47,232 bases of DNA from an uncultured bacterium. GTDB lineage: Bacteria; Pseudomonadota; Gammaproteobacteria; Burkholderiales; Burkholderiaceae_C. Under the pieces are notes generated by a model that ran no database searches, had not been told where the DNA came from, and saw only the letters and a program-made list of their open reading frames with translations. The position numbers and the translations under genes were made by a program. This document shows positions 1 to 8,006 of the stretch, piece by piece. The first letter of the stretch is position 1; each line of letters starts with the position of its first letter. The stretch covers positions 1 to 47,232 of the forward strand of contig CAIKUF010000246.1 in the NCBI GenBank assembly GCA_903830565.1, in the 5' to 3' direction.

Positions 1-1
1 A

Positions 2-370
2 CTGCCCTACGGCGTCTACACAGACCTCGCGCAAAAGCCCCAGGTCTACGAGCTGATTCGCTACGGCGTCGACAAGGTCAACGCCGACCTCGCCGTCGAC
101 CAGCTGCTTGCCGGCCGCCAGTTCAGCCGCTGCCTCGTACTGCACAAGGAGCTCGACGCCGACGACGGCGAGCTCACGCGAACGCGCAAGGTGCGCCGCG
201 GCTTCATCGCCGATCGCTACCAGGTGCTCGTCGACGCGCTGTATGCCGGCAAGGCCCACCAGTACATCGAGACGCAGGTGAAGTTCGAGGACGGCCGCAC
301 CGGCATGGTCGCGGCGGACCTGAAGATCGTCGACGCCAAGGTGCTGCCGGCGCTGAGGAGCGCGGCATGA
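2..370 (+). CDS. Long-chain acyl-CoA ligase (AMP-binding), C-terminal fragment
   Basis: The frame is open from the left edge, so only the last 122 residues are present; the rest lies outside the window. The visible part contains the segment GELTRTRKVRRGFI, which matches the C-terminal lid of FadD-like and plant/yeast-type long-chain acyl-CoA synthetases, where a lysine or arginine-rich hinge precedes the last helices. The family forms acyl-AMP and then acyl-CoA from a carboxylic acid, ATP and CoA. Its TGA stop overlaps the ATG of a repeat-derived short frame (ATGA), and livG follows, so it is probably the first gene seen of the same operon. Substrate cannot be told from this fragment; the neighbouring importer suggests a fatty or aryl-alkyl acid. 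Confidence 0.75.
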   Translation: MPYGVYTDLAQKPQVYELIRYGVDKVNADLAVDQLLAGRQFSRCLVLHKELDADDGELTRTRKVRRGFIADRYQVLVDALYAGKAHQYIETQVKFEDGRTGMVAADLKIVDAKVLPALRSAA

Positions 371-503
371 GCCCGCTGGGCCGCCCCAAGGGCGAATACC
401 GGAGTGCGAAGCACGAAGGTGCTCCGTTGAGCGCCGCCGGGCCGGTCCCAAGGCGCTCATTCCCCCTCGGGGGGACGGCCCCCCGCAGGGCCTTGGGGGC
501 AAC
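363..503 (+). repeat. Dispersed C/G-rich repeat, long copy, at a gene boundary
   Basis: The first 76 bases (363-438) match 27181-27256 at 70 of 76 positions. The second half holds the palindromic block ccccctcgggggg and ends in ccttgggggc; in reverse orientation this resembles the repeat between soxY and soxZ. The repeat begins at GCATGA, so it contributes the upstream stop codon and a new ATG, and it ends immediately before the livG ATG. Function is unknown. Confidence 0.7.
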
Positions 504-507
504 ATGA
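367..507 (+). other. 46-codon frame carried by the repeat, bridging two genes
   Basis: An ATG at 367 overlaps the stop of the upstream ligase (ATGA) and the frame ends in TGA at 505-507, which overlaps the livG ATG at 504 (again ATGA). The product would begin [18 protein letters not shown] and is rich in Arg, Gly and Pro with no recognisable domain. It is entirely repeat-derived. It may be translated simply to couple ribosomes across the insertion; it may equally be meaningless. I do not claim a functional peptide. Confidence 0.3.
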
Positions 508-1286
508 CGCGCGAATTCGGCGATGTGCTGCTCGAGGTCAACAACATCAGCCTCTCGTTCGGCGGCGTGAAGGCGCTGACCGACATCAGCTTCAACGTGC
601 GCGAGCACGAGGTGCGCGCCATCATCGGCCCCAACGGCGCCGGCAAGAGCTCGATGCTCAACTGCATCAACGGCGTCTACCAGCCGCAGCACGGAACGAT
701 CGCCTTTCGCGGCAAGACCTTCAAGCACATGAACTCGCGCCAAGTGGCCGAGATGGGCATCGCGCGCACGTTCCAGAACCTGGCGCTCTTCAAGGGCATG
801 AGCGTGGTCGACAACATCATGACCGGGCGCAACCTGAAGATGAAGTGCAACGTGTTCCAGCAGGCTCTGCGCTGGGGGCCGTCGCAGCGCGAAGAGGCCG
901 AGCAGCGCCAGTTCGTCGAGCACATCATCGACTTCCTGGAGATCCAGCCCTACCGCAAGACCGCCGTCGGCAAGATGCCGTACGGCCTCCAAAAGCGCGT
1001 CGACCTTGGGCGCGCGCTGGCGATGGAACCGCAGGTGCTGCTGCTCGACGAGCCGATGGCGGGCATGAACGTCGAGGAAAAGCAGGACATGAGCCGCTTC
1101 ATCCTCGACGTCAACGACGAGTTCGGCACCACGATCGTGCTCATCGAGCACGACATGGGCGTGGTGATGGACATCAGCGACCGCATCGTCGTGCTCGACT
1201 ACGGCAAGAAGATCGGTGACGGCACGCCGGGCGAGGTGCGATCGAACCCCGAAGTGATCAGCGCCTACCTCGGCGCATCGCACTGA
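504..1286 (+). CDS. livG: Branched-chain/HAAT-type ABC transporter ATPase LivG
   Basis: One of the two cytoplasmic ATPases energising import by a hydrophobic amino acid/amide (HAAT) ABC transporter. At 260 aa it has the normal LivG length. Visible motifs are Walker A GPNGAGKS (about residues 42-49), the Q-loop in ARTFQN (about 88-92), Walker B VLLLDEP (178-184), and the switch histidine in EHD (about 215-217). The signature region is MPYGLQKRVDLGRAL, a departure from the usual LSGGQ or SYGQQ form in this position (about 158-172), although the following region is standard. It starts at ATG 504, overlapping the stop of the repeat frame, and is followed 12 bp later by livH. With livH, livM, the binding protein and livF it makes a complete importer. 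Confidence 0.9.
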   Translation: MTREFGDVLLEVNNISLSFGGVKALTDISFNVREHEVRAIIGPNGAGKSSMLNCINGVYQPQHGTIAFRGKTFKHMNSRQVAEMGIARTFQNLALFKGMSVVDNIMTGRNLKMKCNVFQQALRWGPSQREEAEQRQFVEHIIDFLEIQPYRKTAVGKMPYGLQKRVDLGRALAMEPQVLLLDEPMAGMNVEEKQDMSRFILDVNDEFGTTIVLIEHDMGVVMDISDRIVVLDYGKKIGDGTPGEVRSNPEVISAYLGASH

Positions 1287-1298
1287 ACGCAGGCGGCG

Positions 1299-2228
1299 AT
1301 GGGACCTTTCCTCGAAACCCTCTTCGGCGGCCTGATGGTCGGCATGCTGTATTCGCTGATCGCGCTCGGCTTCGTGCTCATCTACAAGGCCTCGGGCGTC
1401 TTCAATTTCGCGCAGGGCGCGATGGTGCTCTTCGCCGCGCTGACGATGGCGCGCCTGTACGAGTGGATTCCGAAATGGCTGGGCTTTGAAAACCAGTTGC
1501 TCGCCAACGTGCTCGCCTTCACCGGCGCGGCGCTGGTGATGGTCGGCGTGGCGTGGCTGATCGAGCGCCTGGTGCTGCGCAAGCTCGTCAACCAGGAGCA
1601 CATCACGCTGCTGATGGCGACTCTCGGCATCGCCTACTTCCTCGAGGGCTTCGGCCAGACGCTGTTCGGCTCCGACATTTACAAGATCGACGTCGGCATG
1701 CCCAAGGACCCCATCTTCCTGTTCGAGAACCTGATCCAGGGCGGCATTCTCGTCAACAAGGAAGACCTGTACGCGGCCGGCATCGCCGCGGTGCTCGTGG
1801 CGCTGTTGGCGCTCTTCTTCCAGAAGACGGCGACCGGGCGTGCACTGCGCGCGGTGGCCGACGACCACCAGGCTGCGCAGTCGATCGGCATTCCGCTCGG
1901 GCGCATCTGGATCATCGTCTGGTCGGTGGCCGGCGTCGTCGCACTGGTGGCCGGCGTGATCTGGGGCAGCAAGCTCGGCGTGCAGTTCTCGCTCTCGCTG
2001 GTCGCGCTCAAAGCCTTGCCGGTGGTGATCCTGGGCGGCTTGACCTCGGTGCCGGGAGCGATCGTCGGCGGGCTGATCATCGGCGTCGGCGAGAAGCTCT
2101 CCGAGATCTACATCGGGCCGATGCTGGGCGGCGGCATCGAGATCTGGTTCGCTTATGTGCTCGCACTGCTCTTCCTCCTCGTCAGACCGCAGGGCCTGTT
2201 CGGAGAGAAGATCATCGATCGCGTATGA
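1299..2228 (+). CDS. livH: Branched-chain/HAAT-type ABC transporter permease LivH
   Basis: Inner-membrane permease of the importer, 309 aa, typical for LivH. It is hydrophobic throughout, with about eight transmembrane segments. Recognisable LivH segments are GMLYSLIALGFVLIYKAS near the N-terminus, the cytoplasmic loop TGRALRAVADDHQAAQSIGI that contacts the ATPases, and GGLTSVPGAIVGGLIIGVGE near residues 245-265. The start ATG at 1299 follows livG by 12 bp. The last codons (EKIIDRV, stop) lie in a 17-bp sequence that is repeated 95 bp downstream, so the 3' end appears to have been rebuilt by an insertion; the protein itself seems intact. Confidence 0.9.
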   Translation: MGPFLETLFGGLMVGMLYSLIALGFVLIYKASGVFNFAQGAMVLFAALTMARLYEWIPKWLGFENQLLANVLAFTGAALVMVGVAWLIERLVLRKLVNQEHITLLMATLGIAYFLEGFGQTLFGSDIYKIDVGMPKDPIFLFENLIQGGILVNKEDLYAAGIAAVLVALLALFFQKTATGRALRAVADDHQAAQSIGIPLGRIWIIVWSVAGVVALVAGVIWGSKLGVQFSLSLVALKALPVVILGGLTSVPGAIVGGLIIGVGEKLSEIYIGPMLGGGIEIWFAYVLALLFLLVRPQGLFGEKIIDRV

Positions 2229-2319
2229 AGTACGCGAGCAGTGATTTTTCGGTGAAGGCTAACTTGGCGATAACCAAGTTAAGCGAAGCGTGCCGTAGCC
2301 ACAAGATCATCGATCGCGT
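2208..2319. repeat. 17-bp direct duplication flanking a 78-bp insert at the livH 3' end
   Basis: The sequence aagatcatcgatcgcgt occurs at 2208-2224 and again at 2303-2319. Between the copies lie 78 bp of about 50% G+C, clearly lower than the surrounding genes. The insert contains a perfect 8-bp inverted repeat, taacttgg (2257-2264 region) against ccaagtta, around the loop cgataa, and a second small one, gcgta-tgaag-tacgc. Both copies are followed by a TGA that closes a frame ending in IIDRV. A 32-codon frame begins at ATG 2225, overlapping the livH stop, and ends at 2323. The arrangement resembles integration at a gene end that restores that end, or a tandem duplication around an insert. Confidence 0.75.
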
Positions 2320-2340
2320 CTGAGGCCTGGGGAAGAGCAC

Positions 2341-3405
2341 ATGTTCTATCGTGAGAACGGTCAGTTCAAGACCAGCTACAAGGCCGACGAGCAGATCTTT
2401 CCGATCCTGCAGGACCGCGTCGCCATCGGGCTGCTGGTCGCCGCCGCCTTCGTCCTCGTGCCGCTGCTGTCGTCGGAGTACCTGCTGCGCGCGATCTTCA
2501 TTCCCTTCCTGATCCTGGCGCTGGCTGCGCTGGGCCTGAACATCCTGGTCGGCTACTGCGGTCAGATCTCGCTCGGCACCGGCGCCTTCATGGCGGTGGG
2601 CGCCTACGCGGCCTACAACTTCCATGTGCGCATCGACGGCATGCCGCTGGTGGTCGCGCTGCTGCTAGGCGGCATGTGCAGCACCGCCGTCGGCGTGCTG
2701 TTCGGCATTCCTTCGCTGCGCATCAAGGGCCTGTACCTCGCCGTCGCCACGCTGGCGGCGCAGTTCTTTGCCGACTGGGCGTTCCTGCGCGTCAAGTGGT
2801 TCACCAACGATTCGTCGTCGGGTTCGGTCAGCGTCGCCGGGCTCAACGTGCTCGGCATCCCGATCCAGTCGCCGGTGCAGAAATACATGTTGTGCCTCGT
2901 CTTCCTGGTCGTCTTCGCGCTGCTCGCGAAGAACCTCGTGCGCGGCGCGATCGGGCGCGAGTGGATGGCGATCCGCGACATGGACGTCGCGGCCGCCGTG
3001 ATCGGCATCCGCCCGGTCTACGCCAAGCTCACCGCGTTCGCGGTCAGCAGCTTCATCGTCGGCGTGGCCGGCGGCCTGTGGGGCTTCGTCCATCTCGGTT
3101 CATGGGAACCGGCGGCGTTCAGCATCGACCGCTCGTTCCAGTTGCTGTTCATGGTCATCATCGGCGGGCTGGGTTCGATCATGGGCAGCTTCTTCGGCGC
3201 CGCGTTCATCGTCGTGCTGCCCATCCTGCTGGACACGCTGCCGAACACGTTGGGGATCCCGATCGACACCGCACTCGCCTCGCACCTGACCTTCATGATC
3301 TTCGGCTCGCTGATCGTCTTCTTCCTCATCGTCGAGCCGCACGGCATCGCGCGCCTGTGGTCGACGGCGAAAGAGAAGCTGCGGCTGTGGCCGTTCCCGC
3401 ATTGA
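2341..3405 (+). CDS. livM: Branched-chain/HAAT-type ABC transporter permease LivM
   Basis: Second inner-membrane permease of the importer, 354 aa, within the usual LivM range. Family features include LGLNILVGYCGQISLGTGAF (about residues 65-85), the loop GREWMAIRDMDVAAAVIGI that couples to the ATPases (about 200-220), and IIGGLGSIMGSFFGAAFI (about 278-296). The N-terminal 30 residues are hydrophilic and cytoplasmic. ATG 2341 is preceded by ggaagagc, a reasonable ribosome site. It follows livH across the duplicated 17-bp segment and precedes the binding-protein gene by 80 bp. Confidence 0.9.
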   Translation: MFYRENGQFKTSYKADEQIFPILQDRVAIGLLVAAAFVLVPLLSSEYLLRAIFIPFLILALAALGLNILVGYCGQISLGTGAFMAVGAYAAYNFHVRIDGMPLVVALLLGGMCSTAVGVLFGIPSLRIKGLYLAVATLAAQFFADWAFLRVKWFTNDSSSGSVSVAGLNVLGIPIQSPVQKYMLCLVFLVVFALLAKNLVRGAIGREWMAIRDMDVAAAVIGIRPVYAKLTAFAVSSFIVGVAGGLWGFVHLGSWEPAAFSIDRSFQLLFMVIIGGLGSIMGSFFGAAFIVVLPILLDTLPNTLGIPIDTALASHLTFMIFGSLIVFFLIVEPHGIARLWSTAKEKLRLWPFPH

Positions 3406-3485
3406 GACAACCTGACCCCGCATTGACCGAGCAATCGCCGCAGAGCGAATCACCAACGACCTTCAACCCTCCACTGGAGACAAAC

Positions 3486-4820
3486 ATGAAACTCAAGTCC
3501 CTCGTGCTTGCCTTGGCCGCCCTGGCTGCCGGGCTGGGCGCCGCGCTGACTTCACCGAGCGCTCTGGCGCAGGCGAAGGAGCAGTTCTTCCCCCTACTCG
3601 CCTACCGCACCGGCGCCTATGCGCCCAACGGCACGCCGTGGGCCAACGGCAAGCAGGACTACATCAAGATGATCAACGCCCGTGACGGCGGCATCAACGG
3701 CGTCAAGCTCACGTTCGAAGAGTGCGAAACGAGCTACGCGACCGACAAAGGCGTCGAGTGCTACGAGCGCCTGAAGGGCCGCGCCGGCTTGGCGCTGTTC
3801 GACCCGCAGGCCACCGGCATCACCTTCGCGCTGACCGACAAGGTCGCAGTCGACAAGATCCCGCTCGTCACCCTCGGCTATGGCCTCGCCGCATCGCAGG
3901 ACGGCAACGTGTTCAAGTGGAACTTCCCGCTGATGGGCAGCTACTGGACGGCGGCCGACATGCTGATTCAGGTCATCGGCAAGAGGGAAGGCGGCCTCGA
4001 CAAGCTCAAGGGCAAGAAGATCGCGATCGTCTACCACGACTCGCCGTTCGGCAAGGAGCCTCTGCCGCTGCTGGACGAGCGCGCCAAGATGCACGGCTTC
4101 GAACTCGTCAAGGTGCCGGTCACCGCGCCGGGCGTCGAGCAGAAGTCGGCCTGGCTGCAAGTGCGCCAGCAAAAGCCCGACTACGTGCTGCTCTGGGGTT
4201 GGGGCGTGATGAACTCGACCGCGCTCAAGGAAGCGCAGGCCACGGGCTATCCGCGCGACAAGATGTACGGCGTGTGGTGGTCGGGCGCCGAGCCCGACGT
4301 GAAGGATGTCGGCGAAGGCGCCAAGGGCTACAACGCGCTCGCGCTCAACACCTCGGGCCAGGAGCCCAAGGTCATCCAGGACATCCTGAAGTACGTCCAT
4401 GACAAGGGCCAGGGAACGGGGCCGAGGGACGAAGTCGGCTCGGTGCTTTACACCCGCGGCGTGATCATCCAGATGCTCGGCATCGAGGCCGTGCGCCGGG
4501 CGCAGGAACGCTTCGGCAAGGGCAAGGTGATGACGCCCGAACAAGTGCGCTGGGGCCTGGAGAACCTGGCCCTCGACCAGAAGCGCCTCGATGCGCTGGG
4601 CTTCTCGGGCGTGATGCGGCCGCTCTCCACCTCGTGCCAGGACCACATGGGCTCGACCTGGGCCCGCCTCGAAACCTGGAACGGCAGCAAGTGGATCGTC
4701 TCGCCCGACTGGCTGCAGGCCGACGAGCAGATCATCAAGCCGATGGTCAAGGCTGCCGCCGACAAGTACGCGACCGAAAAGAAGGTGCCGCGGCGCACGG
4801 CCGAGGACTGCCAGTCCTGA
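3486..4820 (+). CDS. HAAT-type ABC transporter substrate-binding protein
   Basis: Periplasmic ligand-binding component, 444 aa including a signal peptide (cleavage likely after residue 28, PSALA/QA). This is longer than amino-acid-binding LivK (about 370 aa) and nearer the branch of the family that binds aromatic or other organic acids and amides. The mature domain starts FFPLLAYRTGAYAPNGTPWANG, with the central hinge region GKKIAIVYHDSPFGKEPLPLL. ATG 3486 is preceded by ctggagac. It sits between livM and livF, an order common in betaproteobacterial importers next to CoA ligases. The ligand cannot be read from sequence; the flanking ligases argue for a carboxylic acid rather than leucine (inference). 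Confidence 0.85.
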   Translation: MKLKSLVLALAALAAGLGAALTSPSALAQAKEQFFPLLAYRTGAYAPNGTPWANGKQDYIKMINARDGGINGVKLTFEECETSYATDKGVECYERLKGRAGLALFDPQATGITFALTDKVAVDKIPLVTLGYGLAASQDGNVFKWNFPLMGSYWTAADMLIQVIGKREGGLDKLKGKKIAIVYHDSPFGKEPLPLLDERAKMHGFELVKVPVTAPGVEQKSAWLQVRQQKPDYVLLWGWGVMNSTALKEAQATGYPRDKMYGVWWSGAEPDVKDVGEGAKGYNALALNTSGQEPKVIQDILKYVHDKGQGTGPRDEVGSVLYTRGVIIQMLGIEAVRRAQERFGKGKVMTPEQVRWGLENLALDQKRLDALGFSGVMRPLSTSCQDHMGSTWARLETWNGSKWIVSPDWLQADEQIIKPMVKAAADKYATEKKVPRRTAEDCQS

Positions 4821-4954
4821 GCCGCTTCGCGGCTCAGGCTGGCAGTCCTTGACTGCCGCAGGGCCGCACCCTCCCCTGCCTCTCCCGCCGAGCGGGAGAG
4901 GGTGGGCTCCTCGCGGAGCCCTCTTCGAAGCGCCGCGCGCGGTGCTTCGAAGAG
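4818..4954 (+). promoter_or_regulatory. Four successive hairpins between binding-protein gene and livF
   Basis: Four perfect inverted repeats lie in 137 bp: tgagccgc/gcggctca (4818-4825 and 4829-4836, 3-nt loop); ctctcccgc/gcgggagag (4880-4888 and 4892-4900, 3-nt loop); gggctcc/ggagccc (4904-4910 and 4915-4921); and ctcttcgaagc/gcttcgaagag (4921-4931 and 4944-4954). None is followed by a T-tract, so rather than intrinsic terminators they look like RNA-stabilising or attenuating structures that would favour the upstream binding-protein message over livF. Confidence 0.7.
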
Positions 4955-4967
4955 TGAAAGACAAGGC

Positions 4968-5776
<809 letters not shown>

Positions 5777-5780
<4 letters not shown>

Positions 5781-6082
5781 ACGAGGAAGCCGGCGCGGGC
5801 TTCTTCAGCGCGCCGCCATTCAAACCCGTCGAGGCCATGACGCAGTTGCAACGCACGCTGCGCGGGTTCGGCCTTTCCGAGCGCGGTCCGCAGTTCGAGT
5901 GGAAGGGACGCGCCGTGGTCGCGCTCGCCGTGGACGGTGCGCAGCTTCAGGTGCGACTGGCGCGCCGCCCCGCGATCGTCCCCGAGTGGGAGTCGCGCAT
6001 CCTCAAGAGCGGTGCGGACGTGCGCAAGTTCGGCGACGACGTGAAGCAGCGCGTAGCCCGCTGGAAGGATTCCGATGACTGA
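5777..6082 (+). CDS. Small conserved-looking protein of unknown function
   Basis: 101 aa from GTG 5777, whose codon overlaps the livF stop (GTGA) and is preceded by agaggtgg at good spacing; an internal ATG at 5837 would give 81 aa. No domain recognised. The sequence is mixed alpha/beta with no signal peptide or membrane segment: an N-terminal FKPVEAMTQLQRTLRGFGLS, a central hydrophobic strand WKGRAVVALAVDGAQLQVRLARRP, and a charged helical end DVRKFGDDVKQRVARWKDSDD. The end overlaps the next gene by 8 bp. Tight coupling on both sides suggests a co-produced accessory protein of the importer/ligase operon (inference). Confidence 0.7.
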
Positions 6083-7367
6083 ATTTTTCGACGCGCTGGA
6101 GCGGCGCGACCCGGCTTTGCGCGAGCAGGCCGTGTTGGCGGCACTGCCGGGCGCCGTCGCCCACGCGCAGACGCAAACGGCGGCGTTCGCCGAAATCCTC
6201 GGCGGCGTGAACGGCACCGACGTGACGAGCCGCGCTGCGCTGGCCGCGCTGCCGGTGATGCGCAAGCACGCGCTGCTGGAACGCCAGAAGGCCGGCCGCC
6301 TGCCTGGCCAGCCGCTCGACCCGTTCGGCGGCTTTTCGGCCATCGGCTGGACGGGGCTGCGCGCGCCGCGAGGCGCCAAGCGCGTATTCCAGTCGCCCGG
6401 CCCGATCTACGAACCCGAAGGCCTGGGCGCCGACTACTGGCGCATCGCGCGGGCACTCGTCGCCGCCGGGTTTCGCGCCGGCGACCTGATCCACAACAGC
6501 TTCAGCTACCACCTGACGCCCGCCGGCTCGATGATGGAGACTGGCGCCCATGCAATCGGCTGCACGGTCTTTGCCGGTGGCGTGGGCAATACCGAACTCC
6601 AGTTGCAGGCGATGATGGACCTGCGCCCGCAGGGCTACACCGGCACGCCGAGCTTTCTAAAGATCCTGCTGGAGAAGGCAACCGAACTCGGCCTGGAGAT
6701 GCCGTGGCTCACCAAGGCACTGGTCTCCGGCGAGGCCTTCCCGCCTTCGCTGCGCGACTGGCTCAAGGCTCGCGGCGTCGATGGCTATCAGTGCTATGCG
6801 ACGGCCGACGTCGGCCTCATCGCCTACGAGACGGCGGCTCGCGAAGGGCTGGTCGTCGACGAAGGCGTGATCGTCGAGATCGTTCGCCCAGGCACCGGCG
6901 ACCCCGTGCCAGAGCCGCAGGCGGGCCAGGCGCCCGAGGTCGGCGAGGTCGTCGTCACCGTGCTAAGCCCTGACTATCCGCTGATCCGCTTCGGCACCGG
7001 CGACCTGTCGGCGGTGCTGCCGGGGCACTGCCCCACGGGGCGCACGGCCATGCGCATCCGCGGCTGGCTGGGGCGCGCCGACCAAACGGCCAAAGTGCGT
7101 GGCATGTTCGTCCACCCGAGCCAGGTGGCCGAGATCGTCCGCCGCTACCCCGAGGTCACGCGCGCCCGCCTGGTCGTCAGCGGCGAGATGGCGAGCGACC
7201 GCATGACGCTCAGGGCCGAGGTGGTCCGGGCCGCAGACGGGTTGGCCGAGCGCATCGGCGAGACGATTCGCGACGTCACCAAGTTGCGCGGCGAAGTCGA
7301 GCTCTGTGTGCCTGGCAGCCTGCCCAACGACGGCAAGGTGATCGAGGACGCGCGCAAGTACGAATGA
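6075..7367 (+). CDS. Phenylacetate-CoA-ligase-like AMP-forming enzyme
   Basis: 430 aa, the length of PaaK-type aryl-CoA ligases, which convert an aryl acid with ATP and CoA to the CoA thioester in the cytoplasm. Features: GYTGTPSFLKILLEKA (about 192-207), the adenylate-binding stretch YATADVGLIAYETA (about 241-254), GTGDLSAVLPG (about 311-321), the hinge RIRGWLGRADQTAKVRGMFVHPSQV (about 328-352) and a C-terminal lysine in NDGKVIEDARKYE. The canonical glycine/serine P-loop of PaaK (SSGTTG) is not evident; the equivalent place reads FQSPGPIYEPEG, a divergence shared, as far as I know, by a PaaK subfamily linked to liv-type importers. ATG 6075 overlaps the preceding gene. Substrate unknown. Confidence 0.8.
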   Translation: MTEFFDALERRDPALREQAVLAALPGAVAHAQTQTAAFAEILGGVNGTDVTSRAALAALPVMRKHALLERQKAGRLPGQPLDPFGGFSAIGWTGLRAPRGAKRVFQSPGPIYEPEGLGADYWRIARALVAAGFRAGDLIHNSFSYHLTPAGSMMETGAHAIGCTVFAGGVGNTELQLQAMMDLRPQGYTGTPSFLKILLEKATELGLEMPWLTKALVSGEAFPPSLRDWLKARGVDGYQCYATADVGLIAYETAAREGLVVDEGVIVEIVRPGTGDPVPEPQAGQAPEVGEVVVTVLSPDYPLIRFGTGDLSAVLPGHCPTGRTAMRIRGWLGRADQTAKVRGMFVHPSQVAEIVRRYPEVTRARLVVSGEMASDRMTLRAEVVRAADGLAERIGETIRDVTKLRGEVELCVPGSLPNDGKVIEDARKYE

Positions 7368-7371
7368 CGCG

Positions 7372-7388
7372 CAGGCGCCTTGCGCCTG
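7372..7388. terminator. Small hairpin between convergent genes
   Basis: A perfect 7-bp inverted repeat, caggcgc/gcgcctg, with loop ctt lies just after the ligase stop and 24 bp before the stop of the convergent lipoprotein gene. There is no T-tract on either strand, so termination is only a guess from position. Confidence 0.3.
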
Positions 7389-7411
7389 AGCCAGTACGCG
7401 ATCCGCGGCGC

Positions 7412-7789
7412 CTACTGCGGCTTCTGAGCGAGCACGCAGCGGATGCCCGCCGAATTGCGCACCGTGTTGAACGTGCTCGAAATGCCGAGCGCGAATTCCT
7501 CGTCGGTCACCTTGCCCGACTCCAGGCGCGAGGTCATGTCCAGGAAGTAGGCGCTCGATTGAGACGACGACGCGTCCATCAGTTGGCTCACCGTCAACTC
7601 GCCGATGCGCGCGGTGCCGCAATTCTGCTGCACCTTGTTGAAGAACGCACTGAAGTTCGGATTCGGCTTCCAGGCGTCCTGCGCGCAGCCAGCGAGCACC
7701 AGCGCGCAAGCTGCCAATGTGCACGATCGGCTTGCCAGGGCGATTGCGATCGAATGGTCTGCACGGTAGAGATGATTGCGTCGAGACAT
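7412..7789 (-). CDS. Small putative lipoprotein of unknown function
   Basis: 125 aa from ATG 7789 (the frame stays open upstream, but this start places a signal sequence correctly). Residues 20-35 are hydrophobic and end in the lipobox LAGC with Cys35, so export and lipid attachment are likely. The mature part (about 90 aa) contains NCGTARIGELTVSQLMDAS and ends in RNSAGIRCVLAQKPQ, with two cysteines (in QQNCG and GIRCV) that could pair. I recognise no domain. It is convergent with the ligase gene and divergent from the TctC-type gene, so it is a single-gene unit. Confidence 0.7.
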   Translation of the reverse strand: MSRRNHLYRADHSIAIALASRSCTLAACALVLAGCAQDAWKPNPNFSAFFNKVQQNCGTARIGELTVSQLMDASSSQSSAYFLDMTSRLESGKVTDEEFALGISSTFNTVRNSAGIRCVLAQKPQ

Positions 7790-8006
7790 GGGGCGTCCTT
7801 GGTTTCGGCGGCGCGGAGCCGCTGCAGCTACCGCGCACGCCAACGGCGGCACGCGAAGTGGCAAGGATTGCAGTGTATCGAACTGCCAGCGATACGCACG
7901 CGAGATACCCGCGCGAGATGGGGTCCACGAGTACGTAGTTTCCGTAGTGCGCAAGCTCCCTTTCGACACTAGCATCGGTGCGTTACTCAGTGATGGAGGT
8001 TCCCCA

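Noticed and set aside
204-1868. Very long open frame on the minus strand opposite livG/livH
   Set aside because: Its translation is low-complexity (runs of H, R, D, E, A, V, L) as expected from the antisense of high-G+C genes, and the plus strand has clear ABC transporter motifs. The same applies to the other long antisense frames, for example 20432-23455 (+), 27896-29665 (-), 31612-33528 (+) and 44598-46748 (+).
2252-2283. Integron attC-like site in the livH insert (gttaagc fits GTTRRRY)
   Set aside because: The opposite end (ggctaac) breaks the RYYYAAC consensus and the pairing arm is only 8 bp with a 6-nt loop, far shorter than an attC fold. No integrase or cassette array is present.
4902-4967. 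GTG 4902 as livF start
   Set aside because: The added residues are encoded by the hairpin array and have no counterpart in LivF; ATG 4968 fits.
7412-7975. Longer version of the lipoprotein frame starting at 7975
   Set aside because: The added 62 residues would place the lipobox in the interior of the protein; ATG 7789 positions it as a signal peptide.
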